Of a stretch of 64,000 nt of DNA, positions 34,500 to 44,026 are shown piece by piece. Positions within the stretch are counted from its first letter, which is position 1; every line of letters begins with the position of its first letter. This stretch comes from an uncultured Archangium sp. (GTDB taxonomy: Bacteria > Myxococcota > Myxococcia > Myxococcales > Myxococcaceae), in contig CAIVGN010000129.1 of the NCBI GenBank assembly GCA_903905455.1, positions 1 through 64,000 on the forward strand, given 5' to 3'. The position numbers were made by a program, and so were the translations under genes. The notes under the pieces are model-generated. The model worked only from the letters and a program-made list of their open reading frames with translations, was not told the DNA's origin and ran no database searches.

Positions 34500-35450
34500 A
34501 TGATGACGACAAGGCGAGTCAAACCCGGTGTGGTAGGACTCACCTCCGTGCGTCTCCCGATTGTCGCGATGCTGAGCCTGTCCCTGGTGGCCCGCGCAGC
34601 GCTGGGGACCCCGCTGGACACCCCGTTGGCGCTCTCGACGGGCCAGGTGGTGCCGAAGAACGAGGCCCTTCAAAAGGCGCTTCAGCAGGTCGACGAGGGC
34701 GACTTCGAAGACGCCATTCGCACGCTGGAAAAAGGCATCGAGCAGCCCGACCTCACCGACGACCAGCTCGCCGAGCTGTACCGCCTGCTGGGCCTCTCGC
34801 ACCTCTACCTGGGCAACGAAGAGCGGGCCCGCGACGCCTTCGAGAAGCTGCTCCAGGCCCGGCCCGACTACGAATTGCCGAAGTCCGCGCCCCCGAAGAT
34901 CCGCTCGCTGTACGCCCGCATCAAGGAAGACATCCGCAAGCGGCGCGTGCGCCCGGTGACCTTGACGGTGACCCCGGTGACCGAGGCCTCGGGCGGCGAC
35001 GCGGTGGTGGTCGAGGCCCGCATCGACGATCTCGCCCTGGGCGCGAAGACCAAGCTCTTCTACCGCCGCGCCGGGGCCCAGAGCTTCAGCTCCATCGACT
35101 TCGTGCGCGGAAAGGTGTCCCGCGGCGACTACAGCGCCACCGTGCCCGCCTTCGAGGTGCCCGCCGAAGACCAGTCGTACGAGGTCGAATACTACGTGGA
35201 GGTCGCCGACGCCGCCCAGCGCCGCCTCGCCGGCCGCGGAGACCCGTACAACCCCCTCACCTTCCGCGTCGCCGCGAAGAAGGTGGCCGCCGGCGTGGTG
35301 GCCGAGAGCACGCCCTTCTACAAGAGCCCCTGGCTGTGGATCGGCATCGGCCTGGGCGCCGCGGCGGCCACCACCGGCATCGTGCTCCTGGCCACCAGCA
35401 ACCAGACCGCCACCTTGCCGGTGACCATCCAGATCCAGGGGCAACCGTGA
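34500..35450 (+). CDS. exported TPR protein with C-terminal membrane helix
   Basis: A 316-residue protein. An N-terminal hydrophobic signal (about 17-37), one or two TPR units (ALQQVDEGDFEDAIRTLEKG; LYRLLGLSHLYLGNEERARDAFEKLL), a beta-rich segment (about 155-255) that reads like an immunoglobulin-type fold, and a final helix (WLWIGIGLGAAAATTGIVLLA, about 279-299). This design suits an envelope scaffold. An in-frame GTG at 34548 is a plausible alternative start directly before the signal. It overlaps the lipoprotein gene by 4 bases. Confidence 0.78.
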   Translation: MMTTRRVKPGVVGLTSVRLPIVAMLSLSLVARAALGTPLDTPLALSTGQVVPKNEALQKALQQVDEGDFEDAIRTLEKGIEQPDLTDDQLAELYRLLGLSHLYLGNEERARDAFEKLLQARPDYELPKSAPPKIRSLYARIKEDIRKRRVRPVTLTVTPVTEASGGDAVVVEARIDDLALGAKTKLFYRRAGAQSFSSIDFVRGKVSRGDYSATVPAFEVPAEDQSYEVEYYVEVADAAQRRLAGRGDPYNPLTFRVAAKKVAAGVVAESTPFYKSPWLWIGIGLGAAAATTGIVLLATSNQTATLPVTIQIQGQP

Positions 35451-35938
35451 ACCGCGCCATCGTCGTCTTCGCCCTGGCCCTCGCCGCCTGCGGCCCCGAC
35501 ACCCAGGGCCCCACCTTCCCCATCGAGTTCTTCGTCAGCGCCGGGCTCAACGACCAGCTCAGCGCCTTCCAGGTCTCGCTGGTGAAGAACGGCAGCGCGT
35601 TGGACTGCGTCACCGTGCAGAAGAGCTGCATCAAGGACCAGGTCGACGCCGCGCACTTCGTGAAGCTCAAGGACGCCAACGGGAAGGACGTGCAGTCCCT
35701 CACCTTCCCCCTGGGGCTCGTCGCCGGAACACCCAGCGCCCAGGACGTCTCGCTTCGCGACCTGCCCCTGGGCAAGGACTTCGCCCTGGTGATCGAGGCC
35801 CTCTCGAAGGACGTCACGCCCAAGCTCTCGGGCAGCTCCTGCAACTACATCAAGGAATTGACGGCCGGGAAGAACCCCGGCGTGTTCGCGAAGATCGAGC
35901 TGCTCACGCCGCAGCCCGCCTGCGACCCGCGGCACTGA
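35447..35938 (+). CDS. uncharacterised lipoprotein
   Basis: A 163-residue lipoprotein with signal MNRAIVVFALALAAC (Cys15). The mature chain has four more cysteines and a predicted all-beta fold. The family is not recognised. The GTG start overlaps the TPR gene's stop, so the two probably act together at the envelope. Its TGA directly abuts the convergent PilZ gene: the two stops form the palindrome TGATCA. Confidence 0.75.
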   Translation: MNRAIVVFALALAACGPDTQGPTFPIEFFVSAGLNDQLSAFQVSLVKNGSALDCVTVQKSCIKDQVDAAHFVKLKDANGKDVQSLTFPLGLVAGTPSAQDVSLRDLPLGKDFALVIEALSKDVTPKLSGSSCNYIKELTAGKNPGVFAKIELLTPQPACDPRH

Positions 35939-36259
35939 TCAGCGCTTGGCCAGCTTGAGCACGGCCTTCTCGAGGCGCGCGCGATCGTGGGGCACCAGGC
36001 CCACGAACTGCACGCCCATGCCCAGCTCCTTGGCCGAGACGATGTCGCCCTCGCAGACGATCTCGTGGGTGTCGCCGGGCAGGGTGAACTTGAGCGAGAC
36101 CCGCGTCCCCATCGGCAGGGGGATGGTCTGCACGAAGAAGGCCCCCCCGACCGAGAGGTTCGACGCGCGCTGGTAATACAACTCACCGTCGCGGGCGGCC
36201 TCGATCCACAGGTCCACGGGGATACGCGTCTGCTGTCTCTTGTCGTTCTCGGAGGCCAT
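35939..36259 (-). CDS. PilZ-domain protein
   Basis: A 106-residue single-domain PilZ protein of the kind that binds cyclic di-GMP. The N-terminal arginine motif RQQTR (8-12) and the second-site motif NLSVGGAFF (39-47) fit the RxxxR and D/NxSxxG binding pattern. Small PilZ proteins act as effectors in motility and polysaccharide control. The target is not evident. It is transcribed toward the lipoprotein gene and diverges from the PhoB-like regulator. Confidence 0.87.
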   Translation of the reverse strand: MASENDKRQQTRIPVDLWIEAARDGELYYQRASNLSVGGAFFVQTIPLPMGTRVSLKFTLPGDTHEIVCEGDIVSAKELGMGVQFVGLVPHDRARLEKAVLKLAKR

Positions 36260-36309
36260 GAGGACGCGCGGCTTATGCCACGAGACGGGATGCAGTAGGA
36301 AGCCGCGAC

Positions 36310-36987
36310 ATGGCGCGCATCCTCGTCATCGAAGACGAGCAGGACCTCGGGACTCTCCTCGAATACAACTTGCGCGCCGACGGGCACGAGGCCGAGGTGG
36401 TCACGTCCGGCGCGGCCGGCGTCTCCCGCGCCCGCACCTGGAAGCCCGAGCTCATCCTCCTCGACCTGATGCTCCCCGACATCGCCGGCAGCGAGGTCGC
36501 GCGGCTCATTCGCCAGGGAGAGCCCCGGCGCACCCCGATCATCATGGTCACCGCCCGCGGCGAAGAGAGCGACCGGGTGAAGGGCCTCGAGCTGGGCGCC
36601 GACGACTACGTGGTCAAGCCCTTCTCCGTGAAGGAGCTGCTCCTGCGGGTCAAGGCCGTCCTCCGGCGCCAGAGCGACGATCCCCGGGGCGAGGCCCGGC
36701 AGCTGGGCAAGGGCGAGATCCTCCTCGACGTCGACCGCCACGAGGTGCGCGTCGCCGGCAAGCCGGTGGTCCTCACCGCGCTCGAGTTCCGGCTCCTCAA
36801 GACCTTCCTGGAGCGGCCCGGCCGCGTGCAGACCCGCGAGACGCTGCTGTCCGACGTGTGGGGCATCGACGCCGACATCACCACCCGCACCGTCGATACC
36901 CACATCAAGCGCCTGCGCGAGAAGCTGGGCCCCGCCGGCGACATCATCGAGACCATTCGCGGCGTCGGTTACAAGCTCGTGGCTTGA
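36310..36987 (+). CDS. PhoB/OmpR-family response regulator
   Basis: DNA-binding response regulator of 225 residues. The receiver (1-120) has Glu8-Asp9, phospho-Asp52 in LLDLMLPD and Lys in DDYVVKPF. The winged-helix output domain (about 130-225) includes LTALEFRLLKTFLERPGRVQTRETLL and VDTHIKRLREKLG. A histidine kinase follows 34 bases downstream, the usual PhoB-PhoR order. The phosphate role is inferred from the kinase architecture and the nearby ppx and ppk genes. Confidence 0.93.
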   Translation: MARILVIEDEQDLGTLLEYNLRADGHEAEVVTSGAAGVSRARTWKPELILLDLMLPDIAGSEVARLIRQGEPRRTPIIMVTARGEESDRVKGLELGADDYVVKPFSVKELLLRVKAVLRRQSDDPRGEARQLGKGEILLDVDRHEVRVAGKPVVLTALEFRLLKTFLERPGRVQTRETLLSDVWGIDADITTRTVDTHIKRLREKLGPAGDIIETIRGVGYKLVA

Positions 36988-37021
36988 CCGCTTCCCCGCG
37001 GTCCGCGCTACGAGTGGGCGC

Positions 37022-38395
37022 ATGAACCGCCTCGTCCTCTGGGTGTGGGGCACCTTCATCGGCCTTTCGTCGGTGACGCTGCTGCTGACCAACTCCGTGT
37101 CGCTCTCGGTGGGCCTCGCGGCCATGGCGGCCGGTTGCGTCTGGCTGTCGACGGTGCGGGTGACCGACCAGTGGCGCCGCCGGGCCGACGCCTTCTCGGC
37201 CGCGGCCCGGGGGCTGATGGTCGACCCCGGCGTCTACCTCGGCAGCGGCGAAGACCCGATCAGCCTCGCCCGCGAGATGCAGACCGCGGCCATCGTCAAC
37301 CGCGACAACGCCCGCAAGCTCGCGGTGCTCCGCGCGGTCATCGACGGAATGGCCGAAGGGGTGTGGATCACCTCCGAGGACGGCACCGTCGTCGAGCACA
37401 ACAACGCCCTCAAGGAGTTCCTCTACACCGGCCAGGAGATCGTCGGGCACCGGCCCCGCGACATCGTGGGCAACGCCGAGCTGCAGACCGCCGTCGAGAA
37501 AGCCTGCCGGGAAGGCCACTCGTCCCGCCTCGAGCTCAACGTCGACGGGGTTCGACCGTACGTGCTCTCGGTGCACGTCTCTCCGCTGGGCCGCGAGCTG
37601 GGCGGCTCGTCGGCCGTGTTCTTCGACGTCACCGAGCTGCGCCGCCTCGAGAAGGTCCGCAAGGACTTCGTGGCCAACGTCTCCCACGAGCTGCGCACCC
37701 CGATCACCGCCATCCGGGGCTACGCCGAGACGCTGCAGTCGGGGGCGATCAAGGACCCCCTCGCCGCGCCCAAGATGGTCGACATCATCCACCGGCAGTC
37801 CGAACGGCTCTCGGAGCTGGTGGAGGATCTCCTCGAGCTCTCGCGCCTCGAGTCCAGGCAGATCCAGCTCGCCGAGAAGCCGGTCGATCTCAACGAGGCC
37901 ACCCAGCGCGCGCTCGAGGCCGTGCGCCCCAAGGCCCGGGTGCGCGGCACCAGCATTCACGTGCACCTCGCCCCGGGCATCTTCGCGCTCGGCGACCAGC
38001 GCGCCATCGAGCAGATCGTGCTCAACCTCGTGGACAACGCCGTGAAGTATTCCCCGCCCAACGGCCACGTCGACCTGAGCGCCAGCGTGCGCGACAGCCA
38101 CGTCGAGCTGCGGGTCAAGGACGACGGCCCGGGCATCGAGGCGCGGCACCTCTCGCGCATCTTCGAGCGCTTCTACCGGGTGGACAAGGGCCGCTCGCGC
38201 GAGATGGGCGGCACCGGCCTGGGGCTCTCGATCGTCAAGCACCTGGTCACCACCATGAAGGGCGACGTGCGCTGCGAGAGCGCCCCCGGCCAGGGCTCCA
38301 CCTTCTTCGTCGAGCTGCCCATGCCCGACCCCGAGCACCCCGCCCCGCCCGCGCCGGGAGCCCCTGAAATCGACGCGGCCCGTTCGACCACCTAA
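37022..38395 (+). CDS. PhoR-like sensor histidine kinase
   Basis: A 457-residue sensor kinase. Two adjacent membrane helices (about 5-25 and 28-46) with almost no periplasmic loop, a linker, a PAS domain (about 105-205), the HisKA helix with His222 in VSHELRTPITAIRG, and the HATPase domain (about 325-435) with N, G1 and G2 boxes (NLVDNAVKYS, DDGPGI, GGTGLGLSIVKHL). The lack of a periplasmic sensor matches PhoR, which senses through the Pst transporter. pst genes are not in the window. Confidence 0.93.
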   Translation: MNRLVLWVWGTFIGLSSVTLLLTNSVSLSVGLAAMAAGCVWLSTVRVTDQWRRRADAFSAAARGLMVDPGVYLGSGEDPISLAREMQTAAIVNRDNARKLAVLRAVIDGMAEGVWITSEDGTVVEHNNALKEFLYTGQEIVGHRPRDIVGNAELQTAVEKACREGHSSRLELNVDGVRPYVLSVHVSPLGRELGGSSAVFFDVTELRRLEKVRKDFVANVSHELRTPITAIRGYAETLQSGAIKDPLAAPKMVDIIHRQSERLSELVEDLLELSRLESRQIQLAEKPVDLNEATQRALEAVRPKARVRGTSIHVHLAPGIFALGDQRAIEQIVLNLVDNAVKYSPPNGHVDLSASVRDSHVELRVKDDGPGIEARHLSRIFERFYRVDKGRSREMGGTGLGLSIVKHLVTTMKGDVRCESAPGQGSTFFVELPMPDPEHPAPPAPGAPEIDAARSTT

Positions 38396-38407
38396 GCTCC
38401 GCCAACG

Positions 38408-39400
38408 ATGCGCGTCGCGGTCCTCGCAGACATCCACGGCAACCTGGCCGCCGCGGAAGCAGTGATGGAGGACATCGAGCGCCAGGCGCCCGACTTCGTC
38501 GTGGCCGCGGGTGACCTCGCGATGCGCGGGTCCCACCCCGCCGAGACCTTCGACCTGCTCGCCGATCGCTGCGACGCGATGCTCATGGGCAACACCGACG
38601 CCTACCTCGCCGATCTCTACCTGGCCGGCGCCTACCGCGAGACCGAGCACTGGAAGACCGAGCTGCTGATGTGGACCCGCCAGCAACTCGGCCCCGCGCG
38701 CCTGGCGCAGATGGCCCAGCTGGCCTTCTCGACGCGCTACTCGCCGCGCAAGGGGCAAGACCTCTTCGTCTGCCACGCCAACCCGAAGAACCTCGAAGAG
38801 TCCATCGAGCCCACGCTCGACGAGAGCACCGTGCGCCGGCTGCTGCAGAACGTCGACGCCACGGCCATGGCCTTCGGGCACCTCCACTTCCCCTACCGGC
38901 GCCGCGTGGGCCGCCTGGTGATCGCCGACGTGGCCTCGGCCGGCATCCCCCGCGACGGAGATCTCCGCCCCGCCTGGGGCCTCTTCACCTGGACCCCGCG
39001 CGGCTGGCGGGTGCAGATCCGCCGGGTGCGCTACGCGGTGCGCAAGGCCACCCAGTCCCTGACCGCGCGCAAGGTGCCCGGCGCCCCGCTGCTCATCCAC
39101 AAGATGATCGAGTGCCGCTACCGGCACCACGCGCTGCTCGCCGAGGCCGCCCGCCGCCACTCCGGGCTCCCGCCCTACCTCAAGCCCCCGCCCGGCGCGC
39201 CGCGCACCCTGCCCCCGCCGATGCTGCCGCCGCCCCCGGGCCTGGTGCCCGCCCCCGGCCAGTCGACCCAGCTCGACGAGGCCGCCGACGACCTCCTCAG
39301 CCAGGGCAGCTTCGAGACCCACGCCCCCGAAGAGACCGAGGCCGACGGCGACGACGGCTGCGGAGAACTACCCGAAGGGTCGGCGGCGCAAGGCGAGTAA
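38408..39400 (+). CDS. YfcE-like metallophosphoesterase with Pro-rich C-terminus
   Basis: A 330-residue phosphoesterase. The catalytic part (1-200) has LADIHGN, AAGDLAMRG, GNTD and FGHLHFPY, the metal-binding series of the YfcE/MJ0936 group. The C-terminal part (about 245-330) is Pro-rich, then acidic, and is probably disordered. It lies 12 bases after the kinase and before a second regulator, so it may belong to the same signalling operon. The substrate is unknown. Confidence 0.87.
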   Translation: MRVAVLADIHGNLAAAEAVMEDIERQAPDFVVAAGDLAMRGSHPAETFDLLADRCDAMLMGNTDAYLADLYLAGAYRETEHWKTELLMWTRQQLGPARLAQMAQLAFSTRYSPRKGQDLFVCHANPKNLEESIEPTLDESTVRRLLQNVDATAMAFGHLHFPYRRRVGRLVIADVASAGIPRDGDLRPAWGLFTWTPRGWRVQIRRVRYAVRKATQSLTARKVPGAPLLIHKMIECRYRHHALLAEAARRHSGLPPYLKPPPGAPRTLPPPMLPPPPGLVPAPGQSTQLDEAADDLLSQGSFETHAPEETEADGDDGCGELPEGSAAQGE

Positions 39401-39457
39401 CGCGGTTGTCACACGGCCTCCACGGGGCCGTAGCCGACGCCCGCTACACCGCCCACC

Positions 39458-40159
39458 ATGGCTCACGTGCTCATCGTCGACGACGAAAGCGATCTCGCTT
39501 CGCTGGTGGAATTCAACCTGCAGCAGGCCGGGCTCGAGACCTCCATCGCCCACACCGGGACCCAGGCCATCTCGCTGGCCAGGCAGCGGGTACCCGACGT
39601 GGTGCTGCTCGACCTCATGCTCCCCGACATCTCCGGCAAGGAAGTGTGCCGCCAGCTCCGCGCCGAGCCGCGCACCCGCCAGGTCCCCATCGTGATGCTC
39701 ACCGCCCGCGGCGAGGAGCTCGATCGCGTCGAGGGCTTCGAGGTGGGCGCCGACGACTACGTCACCAAGCCCTTCAGCCCCCGCGAGCTGGTGCTGCGCA
39801 TCAAGGCCATCCTCCGGCGCGCGGCGCCTTCCGACACCGCGGCGCGGCTCAAGGTGGGGCTGCTCTCGCTCGACACCAGCGCCCACCGCGCGTGGGTCGA
39901 GAACGAGCTGCTCGAGCTGACGGCCCTCGAGTTCAAGCTGCTGCACCACTTCATGACGCGTCCCGGCCGGGTGCAGTCGAGGGAACAGCTGCTGTCCGAC
40001 GTGTGGGGCATCACCTCGCCGCTCGAGACGCGCACCGTGGACACCCACGTGATGCGGCTGCGCGACAAGCTGGGCGCGGCCCGCGAGAGCGTCGAGACGG
40101 TGCGCGGCGTGGGCTACCGCATGTCGGACCAGGCCGACCGCGCGTCAGCGACGGCCTGA
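39458..40159 (+). CDS. second PhoB/OmpR-family response regulator
   Basis: A 233-residue regulator, clearly a paralogue of the one at 36310: LLDLMLPDI, VPIVMLTARGEE and VGADDYVTKPFSPREL match closely. Phospho-acceptor Asp52, conserved Lys and a winged-helix domain with VDTHVMRLRDKLGAARESVETVRGVGYR are intact. No second kinase gene accompanies it, so it may share the kinase at 37022. Its 3' end overlaps the convergent ppx/gppA gene by 15 bases. Confidence 0.93.
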   Translation: MAHVLIVDDESDLASLVEFNLQQAGLETSIAHTGTQAISLARQRVPDVVLLDLMLPDISGKEVCRQLRAEPRTRQVPIVMLTARGEELDRVEGFEVGADDYVTKPFSPRELVLRIKAILRRAAPSDTAARLKVGLLSLDTSAHRAWVENELLELTALEFKLLHHFMTRPGRVQSREQLLSDVWGITSPLETRTVDTHVMRLRDKLGAARESVETVRGVGYRMSDQADRASATA

Positions 40160-41665
40160 GAGCGACACCTGCAGCGTCTTGCCGAAGACCTCGCGGAAGA
40201 GCTCGACCTCGTGCTGCAAGTCCCACAGCTCGAGGTCCACCGAGCCCCGCGCCTTGACCGTCAGCGCTACCGCGCGGCCCTTCACCACCGCCGAGAGCCC
40301 CTTGACCGGCTGGTGGTGGCTGCGATCGAGCGAGTCGGCCACCCGCAGCAGCGTCGCGCACTTGCGCACCACGCGGTACTCGGCCGGCGTGAGATCCTTG
40401 AGCAGCTCGTGTTGCGGCTCGGGGTTCGAGCGCCGGTGGAAGCGGGCGATGAGCGCCACCAACTGCCGCTCGCGATCGGTGAGCCCCGGCAGGTCGGAGC
40501 TCATGATCAGGTAGTGCGAGTGCTTGTGGTGCTTCTGGTAGTTCACCGCGTGCCCCAGGTCGTGCAGCAGCGCGGCGACCTCGAGGTAGGGCCGGGCGGC
40601 GGCCGGCAGCTGGTGCAGCGTGGCCAGGTCGTCGAACAGCGTCAGCGCCAGCTTCGCCACGTGCCCGCCGTGCGCCTCGCTGAAGGCGAAGCGGCGGCCC
40701 AGCGCCAGGGCGGCCTCGGTCAGCGAGTGGTCCTCGACGTCCACGCGGCGACGCTTGATCAGGTCGTAGAGGATGCCCTCGCGCAGGCCGCGGTCGACGG
40801 CGGTGATGGTGTTCACCTTGAGGCGGTTCATCACCGCTTCGAGCACCACCGCGCCGGCCACCACGATGTCCGCGCGCCGGGGGTCGAAGCGCTTGCGGCG
40901 CTTCTCCGAGTCCATCTCCGCCAGCGACTCGACGGCCCGGGCCACCTCGTCCCGCGTCGCGTGCCCCACGCCCTCCGACCGGGCAAAGGCGACGATGGCC
41001 CCGATGGTGCCCGACGACCCGATGGCCGCCGTGGGCAACCCCTTGGGCACCGCCTTGAGCCGCTCCTCGAGCATCTCCCGGGCGAAGTTGCGCACGAGAT
41101 CGAGCTTCTTCTTGGGCACCGCGTCCTTGAGATCGAACAGCTCGGTCAGGCGCACCGCCCCGAGGTCGACGCTCCACAGGTCCTTCGGCTGGTCGCCGTG
41201 GGCGAAGATGACCTCGGTGCTGCCACCGCCGATGTCGATGCACAGCGACTTCTGGTGGGGCTGCTTGCCCTGGAGCACCCCCAGGCAGATCAAGCGGGCC
41301 TCTTCCCGGCCCGAGACCACGTCGAGGGTCAGCTCGGCCTCGCGCTTGACCCGGCGCACGATCTCGTCGCGGTTGCGCGCCTCGCGCAGGGCGCTGGTGG
41401 CCACCGCCCGGACCCGCGCGCCGTAGCGCTTGCACAGGGCCGAATAGCGGCGCAGCGTCGCCACCAGCCGGTTGGCCACTTCGCGGGAAATCACCCCGGA
41501 CCGAAAGAGCCCCTCGCCCGGCCGCACCGGGTCGCGCTCGGTGTGCAGGCCCTCGATGGAGCCGTCGGGGAGCACGCGCGCCAGCTCGAGGCGAACGGCG
41601 TTGGTGCCCACGTCAATCGCACCCAGGATGTCATCGGCTACTTCGGTTCGGCTGCGTCGCGCCAT
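40145..41665 (-). CDS. Ppx/GppA phosphatase family protein with HD-type C-terminal domain
   Basis: Exopolyphosphatase or guanosine-pentaphosphate phosphatase homologue, 506 residues. The actin-like ATPase fold shows the phosphate-1 loop AIDVGTNAVRLELA (about 17-30), the DIGGGSTEVIFAHG loop (about 145) and AIGSSGTIGAI. The C-terminal domain (about 310-490) carries an HD-like site ALLHDLGHAVNYQKHHKHSH. The family hydrolyses polyphosphate or pppGpp. Divergent pairing with ppk1 favours a polyphosphate role. The ATG at 41665 is preferred to one at 41683 because the alternative adds only a short hydrophobic lead. Confidence 0.9.
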   Translation of the reverse strand: MARRSRTEVADDILGAIDVGTNAVRLELARVLPDGSIEGLHTERDPVRPGEGLFRSGVISREVANRLVATLRRYSALCKRYGARVRAVATSALREARNRDEIVRRVKREAELTLDVVSGREEARLICLGVLQGKQPHQKSLCIDIGGGSTEVIFAHGDQPKDLWSVDLGAVRLTELFDLKDAVPKKKLDLVRNFAREMLEERLKAVPKGLPTAAIGSSGTIGAIVAFARSEGVGHATRDEVARAVESLAEMDSEKRRKRFDPRRADIVVAGAVVLEAVMNRLKVNTITAVDRGLREGILYDLIKRRRVDVEDHSLTEAALALGRRFAFSEAHGGHVAKLALTLFDDLATLHQLPAAARPYLEVAALLHDLGHAVNYQKHHKHSHYLIMSSDLPGLTDRERQLVALIARFHRRSNPEPQHELLKDLTPAEYRVVRKCATLLRVADSLDRSHHQPVKGLSAVVKGRAVALTVKARGSVDLELWDLQHEVELFREVFGKTLQVSLSGRR

Positions 41666-41766
41666 GAAGAGTGGAAGCACCATACACAGTCCCCTTCGGC
41701 CGGGCAGCGCTCACGTTGCTTGCCGCCGGGGGTACGTGTGAGACAACGGAGCCCTGGGGGTTGAAC

Positions 41767-43935
41767 GTGGTCGAATCGAGCAGCACTGACAGGCACTTGT
41801 TCATCAACCGCGAGCTCTCGTGGCTCGCCTTCAACGAGCGCGTGCTCGCCGAGGCGCGCAACGCCTCGTTGCCCGTGCACGAGCGGCTGAAGTTCCTCGC
41901 CATCGTCACCGGCAACCTCGACGAGTTCTTCATGGTGCGCGTCGCCGGCATCAAGCAGCAGATCCAGAGCGGGGTCTCCGATCTCCCGGCTGACGGCATG
42001 TTGCCCGGCGAGCAACTCTCGGCCATCGCCGAGCGCACCCACAAGATGGTCGACGAGCAGTACCGGGTCTGGCAGCGCGAGCTGTTGCCCCTGCTCTCGG
42101 CCAACGGCTTCGCCGTGCTCAGTCGCGACGCCTTGACCACCGAGCAAAAGGCCGCGGCGAAGATCTGGTTCCAGTCGAACGTCTTCCCTGCCCTCACCCC
42201 GCTGGCCGTCGACCCCGGCCACCCCTTCCCCCACCTGCGCAACAAGTCGCTCAACGTCGCGGTGGTGGTGCGCCGCGGCAGCCAGCGCCGTCGCAAGGAA
42301 CTGGGGGAGTCGGCCCTGGCCGTGGTGCAGGTGCCCTCGGTGTTGCCGCGCCTGGTGCCCATGCCCTCGGCCACGGGCACGGCCTTCCTCCTGCTCGAGG
42401 AGCTGATCCTGCTCCACGCGGCCGAGCTCTTCCCCGGCTTCGCGGTCGACCAGGCCTGCGCCTTCCGCCTCACCCGCAACTGGGACCTCGACATCGACGA
42501 AGAAGAATCCCAGGACCTGCTGGCCTCGATCCAGCAAGAGCTCCGGCGGCGAGACCGTGGGGCGGTGGTGCGCCTCGAGCTCGACGCCACGGCCTCCGCG
42601 GCCATCGAGTCGCAGCTGAGCGCGGCGCTCAAGGTCGGCGTGATGGACGTCTACCGCATCGCCGGCCCGCTCCAGCTGCAGGACATGACGGCCATCGGAG
42701 ACAACGACCCGCGCCTCGAGAACCGCGTCGAGCCGCTCGCCCCGGCGACCCAGACGGTGATCAGCAACGCCGACTCGATCTTGCAGCTCGTCGGCCAGCG
42801 AGACCTGCTGCTGCACCACCCCTACGAGTCGTTCGACCCGGTGGTCCGCTTCCTCGAGGAGGCCGCCGACGACCCCAGCGTGCTGGCCATCAAGCAGACG
42901 CTCTACCGCACCACCGGTGACAGCCCCGTGGCCCGGGCCCTGGTGCGCGCCTCCGAGAACGGCAAGCAGGTCGCGGTGCTGGTGGAGCTGAAGGCCCGCC
43001 TCGACGAGGCCAACAACATCGCCTGGGCGCGCCGCATGGAAGAGAACGGCGTGCACGTGGTCTACGGCCTCATCGGCCTCAAGACCCACTGCAAGGTGAC
43101 GCTGGTGGTTCGCCGCGAGGGCAACGGCATTCGCCGCTACGTGCACCTGGGCACCGGCAACTACAACTCGGCCACCGCCCGCGCCTACACCGATCTCTCG
43201 CTGTTCACCGCGCGCACCGAGATCGCCGACGACGTGACCGCGCTCTTCAACCTCCTCACCGGCTACTCGACCCAGCCCAACTGGAAGCGCCTCGCCGTCG
43301 CCCCGGCCACCCTGCAGAACAAGGTGCTCGAGCTCATCGAGCGCGAGACCCAGCGCGCCAAGAAGGGCGAGCCGGCGCGCATCCTCGGCAAGATGAACGC
43401 CCTGGTCGACCCGGTGGTGATCCGCGCGCTGTACGGCGCCAGCCAGGCCGGCGTGGAAGTCGATCTCCTGGTGCGCGGCGTCTGCTGCCTGCGCCCCGGG
43501 GTCCCGGGCATCTCGGAGCGCATCCGGGTGCTCTCGGTGGTCGACCGGTTCCTCGAGCACACCCGGGCCTTCGCCTTCGGCGTGGGTCCCCAGGCAGACG
43601 TCTTCATCTCGTCCGCCGACTGGATGCCCCGCAACTTCCACCGCCGCGTCGAAGTCATGGCCCCCGTAGAAGAGCCCGCGCTCAAGGCACGCATCCTCGA
43701 CGAGGTGATCGGCCTGGGCCTGCGCGACAACGTCAAGGCGCGCCAGCTCCAGAGCGACGGCACGTACCTGCCCATTCCCCTTCAGCTCGACGGCCAGACC
43801 GTGCGCAGCCAGACGGTGTTGATGGACCTCGCAAGGCGCAGCGTCACCGGCACCGAGTCCGTGCTCCGCCACGTCGCCTCTCCGGTCGAGAAGGCCCCCG
43901 GGCTTCCTGCCCCACCCCCGGCCCCCTCGGCCTAA
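41767..43935 (+). CDS. ppk1: polyphosphate kinase 1
   Basis: Reversible polymerisation of ATP gamma-phosphate into polyphosphate at the membrane, 722 residues. The four-domain order is readable: N domain (FINRELSWLAFNERVLAEA), head domain, then two PLD-like domains. The autophosphorylated His lies in GLKTHCKVTLVVRREG, and the second His is in SSADWMPRNFHRRVEVM. GTG at 41767 has GGGGG six bases upstream and gives MVESSSTDRHLF. An overlapping TTG at 41761 is also possible, while the longer frame from 41671 is unlikely. The 101-base gap to ppx holds both promoters. Confidence 0.96.
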   Translation: MVESSSTDRHLFINRELSWLAFNERVLAEARNASLPVHERLKFLAIVTGNLDEFFMVRVAGIKQQIQSGVSDLPADGMLPGEQLSAIAERTHKMVDEQYRVWQRELLPLLSANGFAVLSRDALTTEQKAAAKIWFQSNVFPALTPLAVDPGHPFPHLRNKSLNVAVVVRRGSQRRRKELGESALAVVQVPSVLPRLVPMPSATGTAFLLLEELILLHAAELFPGFAVDQACAFRLTRNWDLDIDEEESQDLLASIQQELRRRDRGAVVRLELDATASAAIESQLSAALKVGVMDVYRIAGPLQLQDMTAIGDNDPRLENRVEPLAPATQTVISNADSILQLVGQRDLLLHHPYESFDPVVRFLEEAADDPSVLAIKQTLYRTTGDSPVARALVRASENGKQVAVLVELKARLDEANNIAWARRMEENGVHVVYGLIGLKTHCKVTLVVRREGNGIRRYVHLGTGNYNSATARAYTDLSLFTARTEIADDVTALFNLLTGYSTQPNWKRLAVAPATLQNKVLELIERETQRAKKGEPARILGKMNALVDPVVIRALYGASQAGVEVDLLVRGVCCLRPGVPGISERIRVLSVVDRFLEHTRAFAFGVGPQADVFISSADWMPRNFHRRVEVMAPVEEPALKARILDEVIGLGLRDNVKARQLQSDGTYLPIPLQLDGQTVRSQTVLMDLARRSVTGTESVLRHVASPVEKAPGLPAPPPAPSA

Positions 43936-44026
43936 CTGACTGGAATGACGCCCCGCGCGCTTGCATGGGTCGCCGCGAGGTGAGACACGCAGGGCAAGGG
44001 GTTACACTGCTCATTGGAGGCGCAAG

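Noticed and set aside
41671-41766. ppk1 start at 41671
   Set aside because: It would overlap the promoter and start region of the divergent ppx/gppA gene. The family N-terminus begins near 41767 after a GGGGG element.
41666-41766. Pho box between ppx/gppA and ppk1
   Set aside because: No CTGTCAT-type direct repeats are present. Only a partial CTCACGT/ACGTG inverted pattern was seen.
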